DNA from: RYN-433 sp036558265
GTDB taxonomy: Bacteria; Planctomycetota; Phycisphaerae; Tepidisphaerales; Tepidisphaeraceae
Reading direction: 5' to 3'
Assembly (NCBI GenBank): GCA_036558265.1
Contig: DATBFY010000775.1
Location: 1 to 21,047, forward strand
Length of the DNA: 21,047 bases
Shown here: piece by piece, positions 14,384 to 21,047 of the stretch
Numbering within the stretch: position 1 is the stretch's first letter
Layout: every line of letters starts with the position of its first letter
Translations under genes and position numbers: made by a program
Notes under the pieces: generated by a model
The model's database searches: none
Told to the model about the DNA's origin: nothing
Seen by the model: only the letters and a program-made list of their open reading frames with translations

Positions 14384-15305
14384 ATAGCTGGCCCGCGTAT
14401 TCCTTGATCTGCTCCGAGAACCCCCCCGGCCTCCAGCCGAAATCCGCCTCGAACCTGGCCATATCCGCCGTGTTATCCTCCTGGCTCATAATGACCTGGT
14501 CCCGATTGAACGGGAGCAGGGCCGGCGGCGCGATCGCCGCGACCAGCCGCGCATACCACGCGGGGATCGGCACCGTCCACCGTGCCGTGCGGACGATCGC
14601 CCGCGAAACGATCCGGTGCATCTGCGGCCAGATGAGCCGCTCCGACCCGGCGAGCGGATAGGTCTGGCCGATCGTCTGCGACCGCTCGAGCGCATCGGCG
14701 AACGCCCGGGCGACGTCGTTCACGTAAACCGGCTGGAGCCTGCCCGCCCCCCCTTCGCCCACCACGCCGGCGCCAAAATAGGGCATGAAGAAATAGGGCG
14801 CCGCCTGATTTCGCGCCCACCTCGCCTGCATCTGCGTGAAGTCCCCGCGCGGGCCGTGGATCATCGAAGGGCGAAAGATCGTCCATTCCAAACCGCTCTG
14901 GATAACCTGCTGTTCGGCCTCGTACTTGGTCTGGTGATAGCGGCTGACGGCGTCGGGCCGGGTGCCCAGGGCGGACATGTGAACGTAGCGCCGCACCCCC
15001 GCGCGCCTGGCGGCGTCGATCACGACGCGGGTGCCGTCAACGTGAATCCGCTCGAAGGTCATCCCCCTGCCGGGATGCTCGAAGATGATGCCGACCAGGT
15101 GGATGACCGCGTCGCAACGAACCAGGCCGCGCTCGAGGGCGGGGACGTCGGACAGGTCACCGCGGATCGGCGTGAGCCGCTCGCGGGTGGCGATCTCGCG
15201 TCGGTTGACCAGCGCCCGGACCACGTGGCCGCGGGCGAGCAGTTCGTCGATGACGGCCGCCCCGACGAAGCCGCTCCCGCCGGTGATGAAGACCCGCTTG
15301 GGCAA
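14358..15305 (-). CDS. Atypical short-chain dehydrogenase, NDUFA9-like / NAD(P)H-binding epimerase-type protein
   Basis: 315 residues from a TTG at 15305; GGGAGG ends eight bases upstream and decides this start. The N-terminus KRVFITGGSGFVGAAVIDEL is a Rossmann fold with TGGSGFVG (8-15), a dinucleotide-binding motif. VHMSALG and Y123-HQT-K127 (YxxxK) follow, then FRPSMIHGPRGDF and QPVYVNDVA, all typical of extended/atypical SDRs of the NDUFA9-like (complex I subunit family) group. Bacterial members are usually annotated as NAD-dependent epimerase or NAD(P)H-binding proteins; their substrate is generally unknown. Residues 250-267 are moderately hydrophobic and may touch the membrane. The last residues (LSPRSGGRQ) come from a palindromic repeat, suggesting the natural end has been replaced. 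It is divergent from the signalling gene at 15584. Confidence 0.87.
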   Translation of the reverse strand: MPKRVFITGGSGFVGAAVIDELLARGHVVRALVNRREIATRERLTPIRGDLSDVPALERGLVRCDAVIHLVGIIFEHPGRGMTFERIHVDGTRVVIDAARRAGVRRYVHMSALGTRPDAVSRYHQTKYEAEQQVIQSGLEWTIFRPSMIHGPRGDFTQMQARWARNQAAPYFFMPYFGAGVVGEGGAGRLQPVYVNDVARAFADALERSQTIGQTYPLAGSERLIWPQMHRIVSRAIVRTARWTVPIPAWYARLVAAIAPPALLPFNRDQVIMSQEDNTADMARFEADFGWRPGGFSEQIKEYAGQLSPRSGGRQ

Positions 15306-15583
15306 GGCGAAACCTCCCGCGAGGGCGCGCGCGCGATGGACAATTGCCGTCCGAGGCGACTAACCTATTGCTCCACCGGCGCGAAATCCATCAAGGACGC
15401 ATGGACATGACTGCAAGTTACTTATGGGGGATTGGGCTCCAAAATGAACCCCTGCCGCGCAGGGGCCGTACAACATGATGGAAATAAGCGGCCTAATTTG
15501 CGCTACAGGGTTGATTTTGGTTGACCGATAAATATTTCACGAAGTAGGATCGGGCGACCGGGTTCATCTTTGACGGACACTGC
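15306..15583. other. Divergent intergenic region with hairpin
   Basis: This 278-bp gap holds the ribosome binding site of the dehydrogenase gene at one end and a candidate promoter of the signalling gene at the other. It also contains the perfect hairpin CCCCTGC-CGC-GCAGGGG (15449-15465). The sequence 15479-15550 is more A+T-rich than its surroundings, as expected upstream of a promoter. Nothing else is recognised. Confidence 0.55.
15521..15550 (+). promoter_or_regulatory. Candidate sigma-70 promoter for the PAS-GAF-receiver gene
   Basis: TTGACC (15521-15526, five of six) and TAGGAT (15545-15550, four of six) are separated by 18 bases. The transcript would begin near 15557, about 27 bases before the TTG start at 15584. 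The surrounding A+T-rich stretch agrees with a promoter. Confidence 0.4.
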
Positions 15584-17278
15584 TTGGAACGGGCGCGCAC
15601 TAAAGTCCTGGTTCTGGCGGGGCATTCTGCTGCCAACGCCAATCTGTTAGAAGCCTTGAAGGCCCACAGTGACGTTGTCGAAAGTCCGAGCATCGACCAG
15701 GCGATCGAAGCCCTCCGCCACGACCAGTTCGACGCGATCTTTTCCGACGCCGGCGACTTCCTCCCCCTCGAGCGCGCGTTAGTCTCACAGCAGACACAGC
15801 TTGTGCTCAACACGATCGGCGAGGGGATCTGTATCGTCGATGGCGACGCCCGCTGTAACTGGATGAACAAGAAGATGCAGGCGTGGCCGGGACACGTCCA
15901 CGAACGCATCCGCCGCACCTGCCAGGAAGCCTTCGGGCTCTTCAAGCAGCAGGTATCCCCTCCCAATCCCGACGCCCCCTTCCCCTTCAACCGCTCCAAG
16001 CGCTACGCCCTGAACATCGACGACTCGCAGTACCTGGAGATGATCGCCAGCCCGGTCATCAGCCCCGCGGGGCAGGTGGTGCAGGTCGTCGCGGTCGTTT
16101 GGGACGCGACCAGCACCCGCCGGCTCCAGCAGAAGATCGACGCGATCGACAAGGCCGGCCGCGAGCTGGTACGCCTCGAAGGGGATGCGATGAGCAAGTT
16201 GAACGTGGGCGAGCGTTTAAAGCTGCTCGAGGAAAAGATCATCCGCTACACGCGGGATCTGATGCACTTCGACCACTTCAACATCCGCCTGCTCGATCGC
16301 AAGAACAAGAAGCTGGAATGGGTCATCGGGGTGGGGTTGCCGAGCGAGGCGATGGAAGTCGAGCTCTTTGCGGAGACCGAAGGGAACGGGATCAGCGGAT
16401 ACGTGGCCGCGACGGGTCGCAGTTACATTTGTCCGGACGTCGAGCGCGACCCGCGGTACGTCCAGGGTCTTCACCTGGCGAAAAGCAGCCTGACCGTGCC
16501 GCTGCGTCTGCACGACAAGGTGATCGGGATCTTCAACATCGAATCGGCGCAGCGGGCGGCCTTTAACGAGGACGACCGGCAGTTCGCCGAGATCTTCGCC
16601 CGCTACGTCGCGATCGCGCTCAACATTCTGGACCTGATGATCGTCGAGCGCGTCAGCACGAGCCACAAGGTGGCCGACGACGTCTGCAGCGAGGTTGCGG
16701 GACCCCTCAACGACATCTTCTCCGACGCCACGGCGCTGATGGACGACTACATCGGCAACGAAGAGCTCCGCCGAAAACTCAAGCAGATTCTCGAGAACGT
16801 GGGCTCGATCCGGCGCTGTCTTCACCAGGCGGTGCAGGGTCCCAACACGATTTTGGGGGCGGGCGAGGTCAAGGGGGCGGCGGACGACCCGGTGCTGGCG
16901 AACAGCCGGATCCTCGTCGCCGACGACGAGCCGAACATCCGCACGACGATCCACGACATCCTGCGCAAGTACCAGGCGAACGTGACCGTCGCCGCCAATG
17001 GGGGCGAGGCGATCGCGCTGATCGAGGCGAGCGACTTCGACCTGGTGCTCAGCGACATCAAGATGCCGGACAAAACGGGGTATGACGTCTTCGCGGCGGC
17101 GCGCAAGAAGGGCGGGATGGTCCCGGTTATCCTCATGACCGGGTTCGGCTACGACCCCAACCACAGCATCGTCCGCGCGAGCCAGGAGGGGTTGCAGGCG
17201 GTGCTCTTCAAGCCGTTCAAGGTGGAGCAGTTGCTGACCGAGGTGCGGAAGGCGCTGGGGACGGCGGTTTCGAAGTAA
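15584..17278 (+). CDS. PAS-GAF-receiver signalling protein with degenerate kinase dimerisation segment
   Basis: 564 residues from a TTG at 15584; an in-frame TAG at 15545 and no other upstream start codon leave this as the best start, though the ribosome binding site is weak. Residues 5-65 resemble a degenerate receiver (KVLVLAG, FDAIFSDAG). Residues 70-185 are PAS-like (VLNTIGEGICIVDGD, EMIASPVISPAGQVV). Residues 200-350 are a GAF domain (MHFDHFNIRLLDR, GISGYVAATG, SLTVPLRLHDKVIGIFNIES). Residues 358-418 look like a HisKA four-helix segment, but the position of the phosphorylated His holds S369 (CSEVAGPL), and no HATPase domain follows. Residues 442-557 are an intact receiver: D447, D448, acceptor D491, T519, K543. 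It has no membrane helix and should be cytoplasmic. It probably senses a small ligand or state through PAS/GAF and is phosphorylated by a separate kinase. Output partner unknown. Confidence 0.87.
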   Translation: MERARTKVLVLAGHSAANANLLEALKAHSDVVESPSIDQAIEALRHDQFDAIFSDAGDFLPLERALVSQQTQLVLNTIGEGICIVDGDARCNWMNKKMQAWPGHVHERIRRTCQEAFGLFKQQVSPPNPDAPFPFNRSKRYALNIDDSQYLEMIASPVISPAGQVVQVVAVVWDATSTRRLQQKIDAIDKAGRELVRLEGDAMSKLNVGERLKLLEEKIIRYTRDLMHFDHFNIRLLDRKNKKLEWVIGVGLPSEAMEVELFAETEGNGISGYVAATGRSYICPDVERDPRYVQGLHLAKSSLTVPLRLHDKVIGIFNIESAQRAAFNEDDRQFAEIFARYVAIALNILDLMIVERVSTSHKVADDVCSEVAGPLNDIFSDATALMDDYIGNEELRRKLKQILENVGSIRRCLHQAVQGPNTILGAGEVKGAADDPVLANSRILVADDEPNIRTTIHDILRKYQANVTVAANGGEAIALIEASDFDLVLSDIKMPDKTGYDVFAAARKKGGMVPVILMTGFGYDPNHSIVRASQEGLQAVLFKPFKVEQLLTEVRKALGTAVSK

Positions 17279-17288
17279 ATCCTGAGCG

Positions 17289-17317
17289 TTGTGCCGCGCG
17301 GGGGACGGACATATCAT
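17289..17317 (+). promoter_or_regulatory. Candidate promoter for the FKBP gene
   Basis: TTGTGC (17289-17294) and TATCAT (17312-17317, five of six) are exactly 17 bases apart, in the 71-bp gap after the signalling gene. The transcript would start near 17324. AAAGGA (17338-17343) then serves the ATG at 17350. So the FKBP gene may be expressed independently of its upstream neighbour. Confidence 0.4.
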
Positions 17318-17349
17318 GCGCCGGACCGGTGAAATCGAAAGGATTTACT

Positions 17350-17850
17350 ATGAATTGGAAGAAGTACTGGCTGAGCCTGTCCGTGGGGGTCGTCATCGCG
17401 TTTTCGCTGGGCACGGCGGGTGTGCTGATCGCACAGGACAAAACGTCGGATAAAGGCAAGCCGGCGGTCGCGGGGGCAGCGGCGGCGGCGGGCAAGACGA
17501 CCACCACGGGCTCCGGATTGAAAATCACGGTCGTCGAGGAGGCCAAGAACCCCGGGGCGATGCCCGGCGACATCGTGTGGGTGCATTACACCGGTAAACT
17601 CTCCACAGGCGAGGAGTTCGATTCGTCGGTCGGCCGCGGTCAGCCATTCAAGTTCACGCTCGGCCAGGGTCAGGTGATCAAGGGATGGGACGAAGGCGTG
17701 GTTGGGATGAAGGTCGGCGAGAAGCGCCAACTCACCATCCCGCCCGATCTGGGATACGGCGCGAAGGGCGCCGGTGACAAGATCCCCGGCGGGGCGACGC
17801 TGGTCTTCGACATCGAGATGGTCGGGTTGGCGCGGCCGGGGCAGAAGTAA
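17350..17850 (+). CDS. Exported FKBP-type peptidyl-prolyl cis-trans isomerase
   Basis: 166 residues from the ATG at 17350, with AAAGGA six bases upstream; a seven-codon-longer frame has no such site. Residues 7-28 form a signal peptide or membrane anchor (LSLSVGVVIAFSLGTAGVLIA) ending before QDKTS. Residues 29-52 are an Ala/Gly/Thr-rich linker. The rest is one complete FKBP domain: VHYTGKLSTGEEFDSS, FTLGQGQVIKGWDEGV, GMKVGEKRQLTIPP, LGYGAKG, IPGGATLVFDIEMV. The active-site aromatic and acidic residues expected for the family are visible (HYTG, FDSS, KGWDEG, GYG, ATLVF). It should catalyse prolyl isomerisation during folding of exported proteins outside the cytoplasm. IPGG replaces the usual IPPN/IPPG. 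The large secreted proteins nearby are possible clients, which is inference from proximity only. Confidence 0.93.
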   Translation: MNWKKYWLSLSVGVVIAFSLGTAGVLIAQDKTSDKGKPAVAGAAAAAGKTTTTGSGLKITVVEEAKNPGAMPGDIVWVHYTGKLSTGEEFDSSVGRGQPFKFTLGQGQVIKGWDEGVVGMKVGEKRQLTIPPDLGYGAKGAGDKIPGGATLVFDIEMVGLARPGQK

Positions 17851-17858
17851 CGTGTCAG

Positions 17859-20800
17859 TCAGCGGCGGCGGCGGCGGCGGCGCGTTCGGCGCGTGAGTCC
17901 GAATGCGCTGAGGAGGCCGAGAAGTGCGCCCGTGCCGGGCTCGGGCGCGAGGGCGAAGGCGGCGGTGAGGTCCGCTGAGAAGGAGGGTGTTGCGTCGGGG
18001 ATCGCGCCGGCGGGGAGCGTGACGTTGTAGTTCTGCGCCAGCTTGACCAGGTCGTTGAAATCGACGTTGCCGTCGTAGGTGAAGTCGCCCTGGCTCCAGA
18101 GGCGAGCGCCGTCCACGGTGTTGTAGTTCTGCGCGAGCTTCACGAGATCGTTGAAATCGACGATGCCGTCGAGGGTCGCGTCGCCGAACCGGGTGAAGCG
18201 AGCGACGACGGTGCTGGCATCGACCGGCTCGGTGCCGAACGTGCCGCCGCCGGGACCGACGAGGTCGGAGGCCTCGCCGTAACCGATTCCGGATGTCGGG
18301 TCCGCCGCGGCGGTGGAGCTTACGATGCCGTTGCCGGCCCAGAGCGTCCCGGCAGCGTTGTAGCCGCTGGCAAGCTGCTGGCGGATCGACACGATCGGGC
18401 TGTTGCCGGGCGCGTAGTCCACGATCAGGCGGTTGTTGGTGATGTCGAGCCGGCCGCCCGTGGCGAGCACGCCGGTCGAATCGATCACCCGGGCGCCCGA
18501 CGAAGCGCCGGGAGCGAGCTTGATCAGGCCGGCCGACGCCGTGACCTGCGCGAGGTGCTGGCTGACGTTGAGGTTTACGCTGGCGGCGGCGTTGTTCACG
18601 ACCAGCGAGAGGTTGTTGAGCGGCGCGGCGGCGCCGTTCATCCCGGCATCCGTGTTCAGGTTCACCGTGCCCTGGTTGACCGCCAGCGTCGAGCCGACGG
18701 CATGCTGCTGGTCGCCGTTGACGGTCAGCGTGTTCGCGCCTGACTTGGCGAGCGTCTGTCCGCCGGCGATCGCGAACGCCTTGCCCGCGCCGACGCCGCT
18801 GAGCGTCAGGTTGAAATCGGTGACGAGGTTCGAGGTCCGCCGCGTCGGATCGAACGGGCCGGGGATCACGGCAAACCCGCCCGCGAGGTTTTGGTTGACG
18901 CTGCCAACCTGGTACGTGCCGGTGCGCAACTCCACGCCGTCGAAGTGGTGCCCGGACGTATTGCTCTGGAGGGTGGTATTGTCGAGGACCGAGACGGTCC
19001 CGGCCAGGCCGATCGCCTGGGCGAGGTTACGATAGCTCGCGTCGCTGAAGTTGGAGTTGAAGCGGACCGTGCCGCCGCCACCGACGTAGAGTGGCGCGAC
19101 GGCGGTGACCGTCGTACCCGAGGCGGACAGCACGTTGTCCAGCACTGCGCCGGAATTGATTTGGAGGATCGCCCCGGGCTCGGCGATCAGGCCGTTCCAC
19201 GGCGAGACCGTCGCCGCCCCGCCCGGGGTGCCGGGCGTGTTGATGACGAAGAGCGGGAGCGTGCCGTCGTTCCAGGCAAACGAGCCGGTGAAGTTGATCG
19301 TCTGAACTGCCGCGCCGGCGGGGTTGACGTACGCGCCCAGCCGCATGCGCGGCGCGCCCGACGATGCCGTCGTGGCAGCCTTGGCGAACGATGCGCTGCT
19401 CTGCCCGTCCGCCACCGTCCCGCCGACGCTCGAATCGAGCACGGTCAGTTGCAGCGGATTCGCGCCCGCGCCGAACGGCCCGGCGGTCCCACTGGCCGGG
19501 ACGTTGCCTTTGCCGATCACGATCCCCCCGCCGTGCTGAAGGTCGGTCGTAAACGTCTGATTCCCAGCCAGGATCATGCGACTTGGCGAGCGAGCGAGGT
19601 TACCCAGGGCGTCCGGAAGCGCCGTGTCGGCCTGGGCGACAACGGTAAGCACACCCGCGCCGCTGCGGTTGATCACGCCGGAATAAGTGAACGCGCTCGC
19701 CTGGCCCGGCTGCGCGCCGCTGTCTGCCGAAAGGGTCAGGCGGCGCGCCCCGAGCGACGTATCGAGGTTGAGATTGTTGGTCAGCGTACCGGTGGTGAGT
19801 CCGCTGTATTCGACCGTGACGTCGCCGTTGGTTCCAAGAGTCAGCACGGACGACGCCGGGATTGCGTTGGCGGGAACGGCTTTGGCGATGCGCAAGGTGC
19901 CGGCGTTGACGGTGACGTTGCCGGTCGAGTTGAACCCGCCGCCACCGAGCTGGAGCGTCGCCGCGCCGCCGGGGCCACCGACGGTTACGCCGCTGGTATT
20001 CCACGTGTTGTTGACGATGAGCGTGCCGTTGTTGACGGTCGTGGCGCCAAAGCTCCCCCCGCCGTCGAGCGTCAGCGTACGGACGCCGTTCTTCACCAGC
20101 GGCCCCGAGCCGGTCAGCGCGCCCTGGAAGACAGCGTCGGCGGCGGTGGCGTTGAGCGTCGTGGGCGCGGTGCCGGTCATCGTCACCGGATTGATGACCG
20201 CGAAGACGTCGCCATCCGCGCCGGTGATGTTCAGCGTCTGACCGCCGAACGTGAGATTGCTGATCGACAGCCGATTCCCGGTGCCGCCCGCGTCGGTGCG
20301 CTTGGCCACGCTGATCGTCGAGAAGTTCGTGCCGGTGATCGCGACGCTTCCGCCCATCGCGGCGGCCACGTCGCTCCGCAGCGCCAGGGCGGCGCTGTTC
20401 AGGGTGATCGTCGCCGATCCAAGCGATCCGGGCGCGGTCGCGGTCACGTTGCCGCCGGTGAGCGTCACCTGGGCGTTGCCCAATGCGTTGTTCGCGTTGG
20501 CGAAGAGCGACCCGTTGCTGACCGGCAGCGTCACGCCCGACAGGGCACCGTCGGCGTTGGCGTTGATGAAGCCGCTGGTGAGCGCGATCGGGACACCCGC
20601 GATGGCGTTGGCGACGTTGAGGTTTAGCACACCGCCGGTGACCGCCGCGACCCCGCCCGACACCGCGGCGGCGGCGTTGAGGTTGAGGGAGCCGGCGCTG
20701 ACCTGGACCGACCCGGCGAAGCCCGGCAGGGCCGGGCCGGTGACCGTGACGACCCCGAGCGAAGCCTGGTCGAACGCCGCCGACCCGCCGAGCTGGCCGA

Positions 20801-21047
20801 TCGTGGTATTGCCGCCGCCGGTCAGCGTGAAGCCGCCGTTGAGCTGCAGGGTCGAGAGGTTGAGCTGCACGGCGTCGTTGTCGATGCTCGAGCCGGTCGC
20901 GCCGCTGATGGTGGTCGGCCCGGTGACGGCCAACCCATAGCCGTTGTTCTGCACGAGGCTGAGCTGCTGGTTGGTGATGTTGAGCGCCGCGACGCTGTGG
21001 ATGCCGCCCGTGCCGCTGCCGCCGTTGGCGCGATCGAGGGTGATGAG
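17859..21047 (-). CDS. Giant repeat protein with dockerin-like module and PEP-CTERM tail, N-terminus beyond window
   Basis: The frame is open from position 21047 to the stop at 17859, giving 1062 residues; the start lies outside the window. Translation upstream of the internal GTG at 20954 continues the same style (ALNITNQQLSLVQNN), so that GTG is not the start. The chain is a Gly/Ala/Asn/Thr-rich beta-solenoid. It includes six 20-residue repeats (20349-20708) and autotransporter-type motifs (GVRTLTLDGGGSFGATTVNN; KSGANTLTVNGDQQHAVGST). A dockerin-like EF-hand pair, VDFNDLVKLAQNYN twice, lies at 18024-18184. The end is APEP, a hydrophobic helix (ALLGLLSAFGL) and a tail of mostly Arg, a PEP-CTERM sorting signal. 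No catalytic domain is visible in this part; one could lie in the missing N-terminus. It is probably a surface fibre or adhesin-like protein. Its stop is eight bases from the FKBP stop, in convergent orientation. Confidence 0.87.
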   Translation of the reverse strand, partial: LITLDRANGGSGTGGIHSVAALNITNQQLSLVQNNGYGLAVTGPTTISGATGSSIDNDAVQLNLSTLQLNGGFTLTGGGNTTIGQLGGSAAFDQASLGVVTVTGPALPGFAGSVQVSAGSLNLNAAAAVSGGVAAVTGGVLNLNVANAIAGVPIALTSGFINANADGALSGVTLPVSNGSLFANANNALGNAQVTLTGGNVTATAPGSLGSATITLNSAALALRSDVAAAMGGSVAITGTNFSTISVAKRTDAGGTGNRLSISNLTFGGQTLNITGADGDVFAVINPVTMTGTAPTTLNATAADAVFQGALTGSGPLVKNGVRTLTLDGGGSFGATTVNNGTLIVNNTWNTSGVTVGGPGGAATLQLGGGGFNSTGNVTVNAGTLRIAKAVPANAIPASSVLTLGTNGDVTVEYSGLTTGTLTNNLNLDTSLGARRLTLSADSGAQPGQASAFTYSGVINRSGAGVLTVVAQADTALPDALGNLARSPSRMILAGNQTFTTDLQHGGGIVIGKGNVPASGTAGPFGAGANPLQLTVLDSSVGGTVADGQSSASFAKAATTASSGAPRMRLGAYVNPAGAAVQTINFTGSFAWNDGTLPLFVINTPGTPGGAATVSPWNGLIAEPGAILQINSGAVLDNVLSASGTTVTAVAPLYVGGGGTVRFNSNFSDASYRNLAQAIGLAGTVSVLDNTTLQSNTSGHHFDGVELRTGTYQVGSVNQNLAGGFAVIPGPFDPTRRTSNLVTDFNLTLSGVGAGKAFAIAGGQTLAKSGANTLTVNGDQQHAVGSTLAVNQGTVNLNTDAGMNGAAAPLNNLSLVVNNAAASVNLNVSQHLAQVTASAGLIKLAPGASSGARVIDSTGVLATGGRLDITNNRLIVDYAPGNSPIVSIRQQLASGYNAAGTLWAGNGIVSSTAAADPTSGIGYGEASDLVGPGGGTFGTEPVDASTVVARFTRFGDATLDGIVDFNDLVKLAQNYNTVDGARLWSQGDFTYDGNVDFNDLVKLAQNYNVTLPAGAIPDATPSFSADLTAAFALAPEPGTGALLGLLSAFGLTRRTRRRRRRR
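17862..17882. repeat. Trinucleotide repeat (GCG)7
   Basis: Seven perfect GCG triplets on the plus strand encode seven consecutive Arg (CGC) codons immediately before the stop of the minus-strand PEP-CTERM gene. Gain or loss of units would stay in frame and change only the number of arginines in the cytoplasmic end of the sorting signal. Confidence 0.85.
20349..20708 (-). repeat. Six tandem 20-residue (60-bp) protein repeats
   Basis: Six consecutive units of exactly 20 residues align without gaps, beginning VQVSAGSLNL, AAVTGGVLNL, IALTSGFINA, LPVSNGSLFA, VTLTGGNVTA and ITLNSAALAL. The common pattern is a beta strand, then G or S-G/A, a second strand rich in Asn/Ala, and a small-residue turn with Gly. 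This suggests one solenoid coil per repeat. The 60-bp DNA units have diverged. Confidence 0.8.

Noticed and set aside
15401..15478. 25-codon frame MDMTASYLWGIGLQ... upstream of the signalling gene
   Set aside because: AAGGA is only three bases from its ATG and nothing else supports it; chance frames of this size are common. It could be revisited if ribosome profiling shows translation.
18891..20627. 578-codon plus-strand frame antisense to the third PEP-CTERM gene
   Set aside because: Same antisense artefact: Arg/Asp/Gly/Ala-rich with no domain, opposite a repeat protein with regular structure.

Overview
The window (about 21 kb, high GC, long bogus open frames antisense to the real genes) looks like a chromosomal segment of a planctomycete, most likely class Phycisphaerae. 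Three things point there: large secreted proteins that end in a dockerin-like double EF-hand followed by a PEP-CTERM sorting tail; two membrane proteins ending in the cytoplasmic zinc ribbon CPxCGYDLRATPERCPEC that I associate with planctomycetes; and intergenic gaps full of short palindromic repeats. The assignment rests on family knowledge; no rRNA or other marker gene is present to confirm it.

Layout. 1-887 (-): secreted beta-propeller protein, cut by the window start. 970-4101 (-): GH43 endo-arabinanase fused to a repeat solenoid, dockerin-like module and PEP-CTERM tail. 4358-7177 (-): HExxH metallopeptidase-like domain fused to a LamG domain, autotransporter-type repeats, dockerin-like module and PEP-CTERM tail. 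7326-10829 (+): 1167-residue membrane protein of no recognised family. 10830-11162: repeat-rich gap with a large hairpin. 11163-11777 (-): small two-helix membrane protein with zinc ribbon. 11778-12360: second repeat- and hairpin-rich gap. 12361-13191 (+): lipoprotein. 13280-14281 (+): membrane protein with a secretin-N-like outer domain and zinc ribbon. 14358-15305 (-): NDUFA9-like atypical short-chain dehydrogenase whose 3' end lies in a palindromic repeat. 15584-17278 (+): PAS-GAF-receiver signalling protein with a degenerate histidine-kinase dimerisation segment. 17350-17850 (+): exported FKBP-type prolyl isomerase. 17859-21047 (-): third giant PEP-CTERM repeat protein, cut by the window end.

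How they fit together. The unifying theme is the cell surface: three PEP-CTERM proteins (one arabinan-degrading, one possibly proteolytic or glycan-binding, one apparently structural), an exported beta-propeller, a lipoprotein, an exported foldase, and two membrane proteins with extracytoplasmic domains and cytoplasmic zinc ribbons. The exosortase expected to process the PEP-CTERM tails is not in the window. I see no tRNA, rRNA, CRISPR array, transposase or phage gene, and no convincing intrinsic terminator. The best candidates for undescribed biology are the two enzyme-solenoid-sorting chimeras, the unknown 1167-residue membrane protein, the kinase-less signalling protein, and the families of palindromic repeats and hairpins in the gaps.
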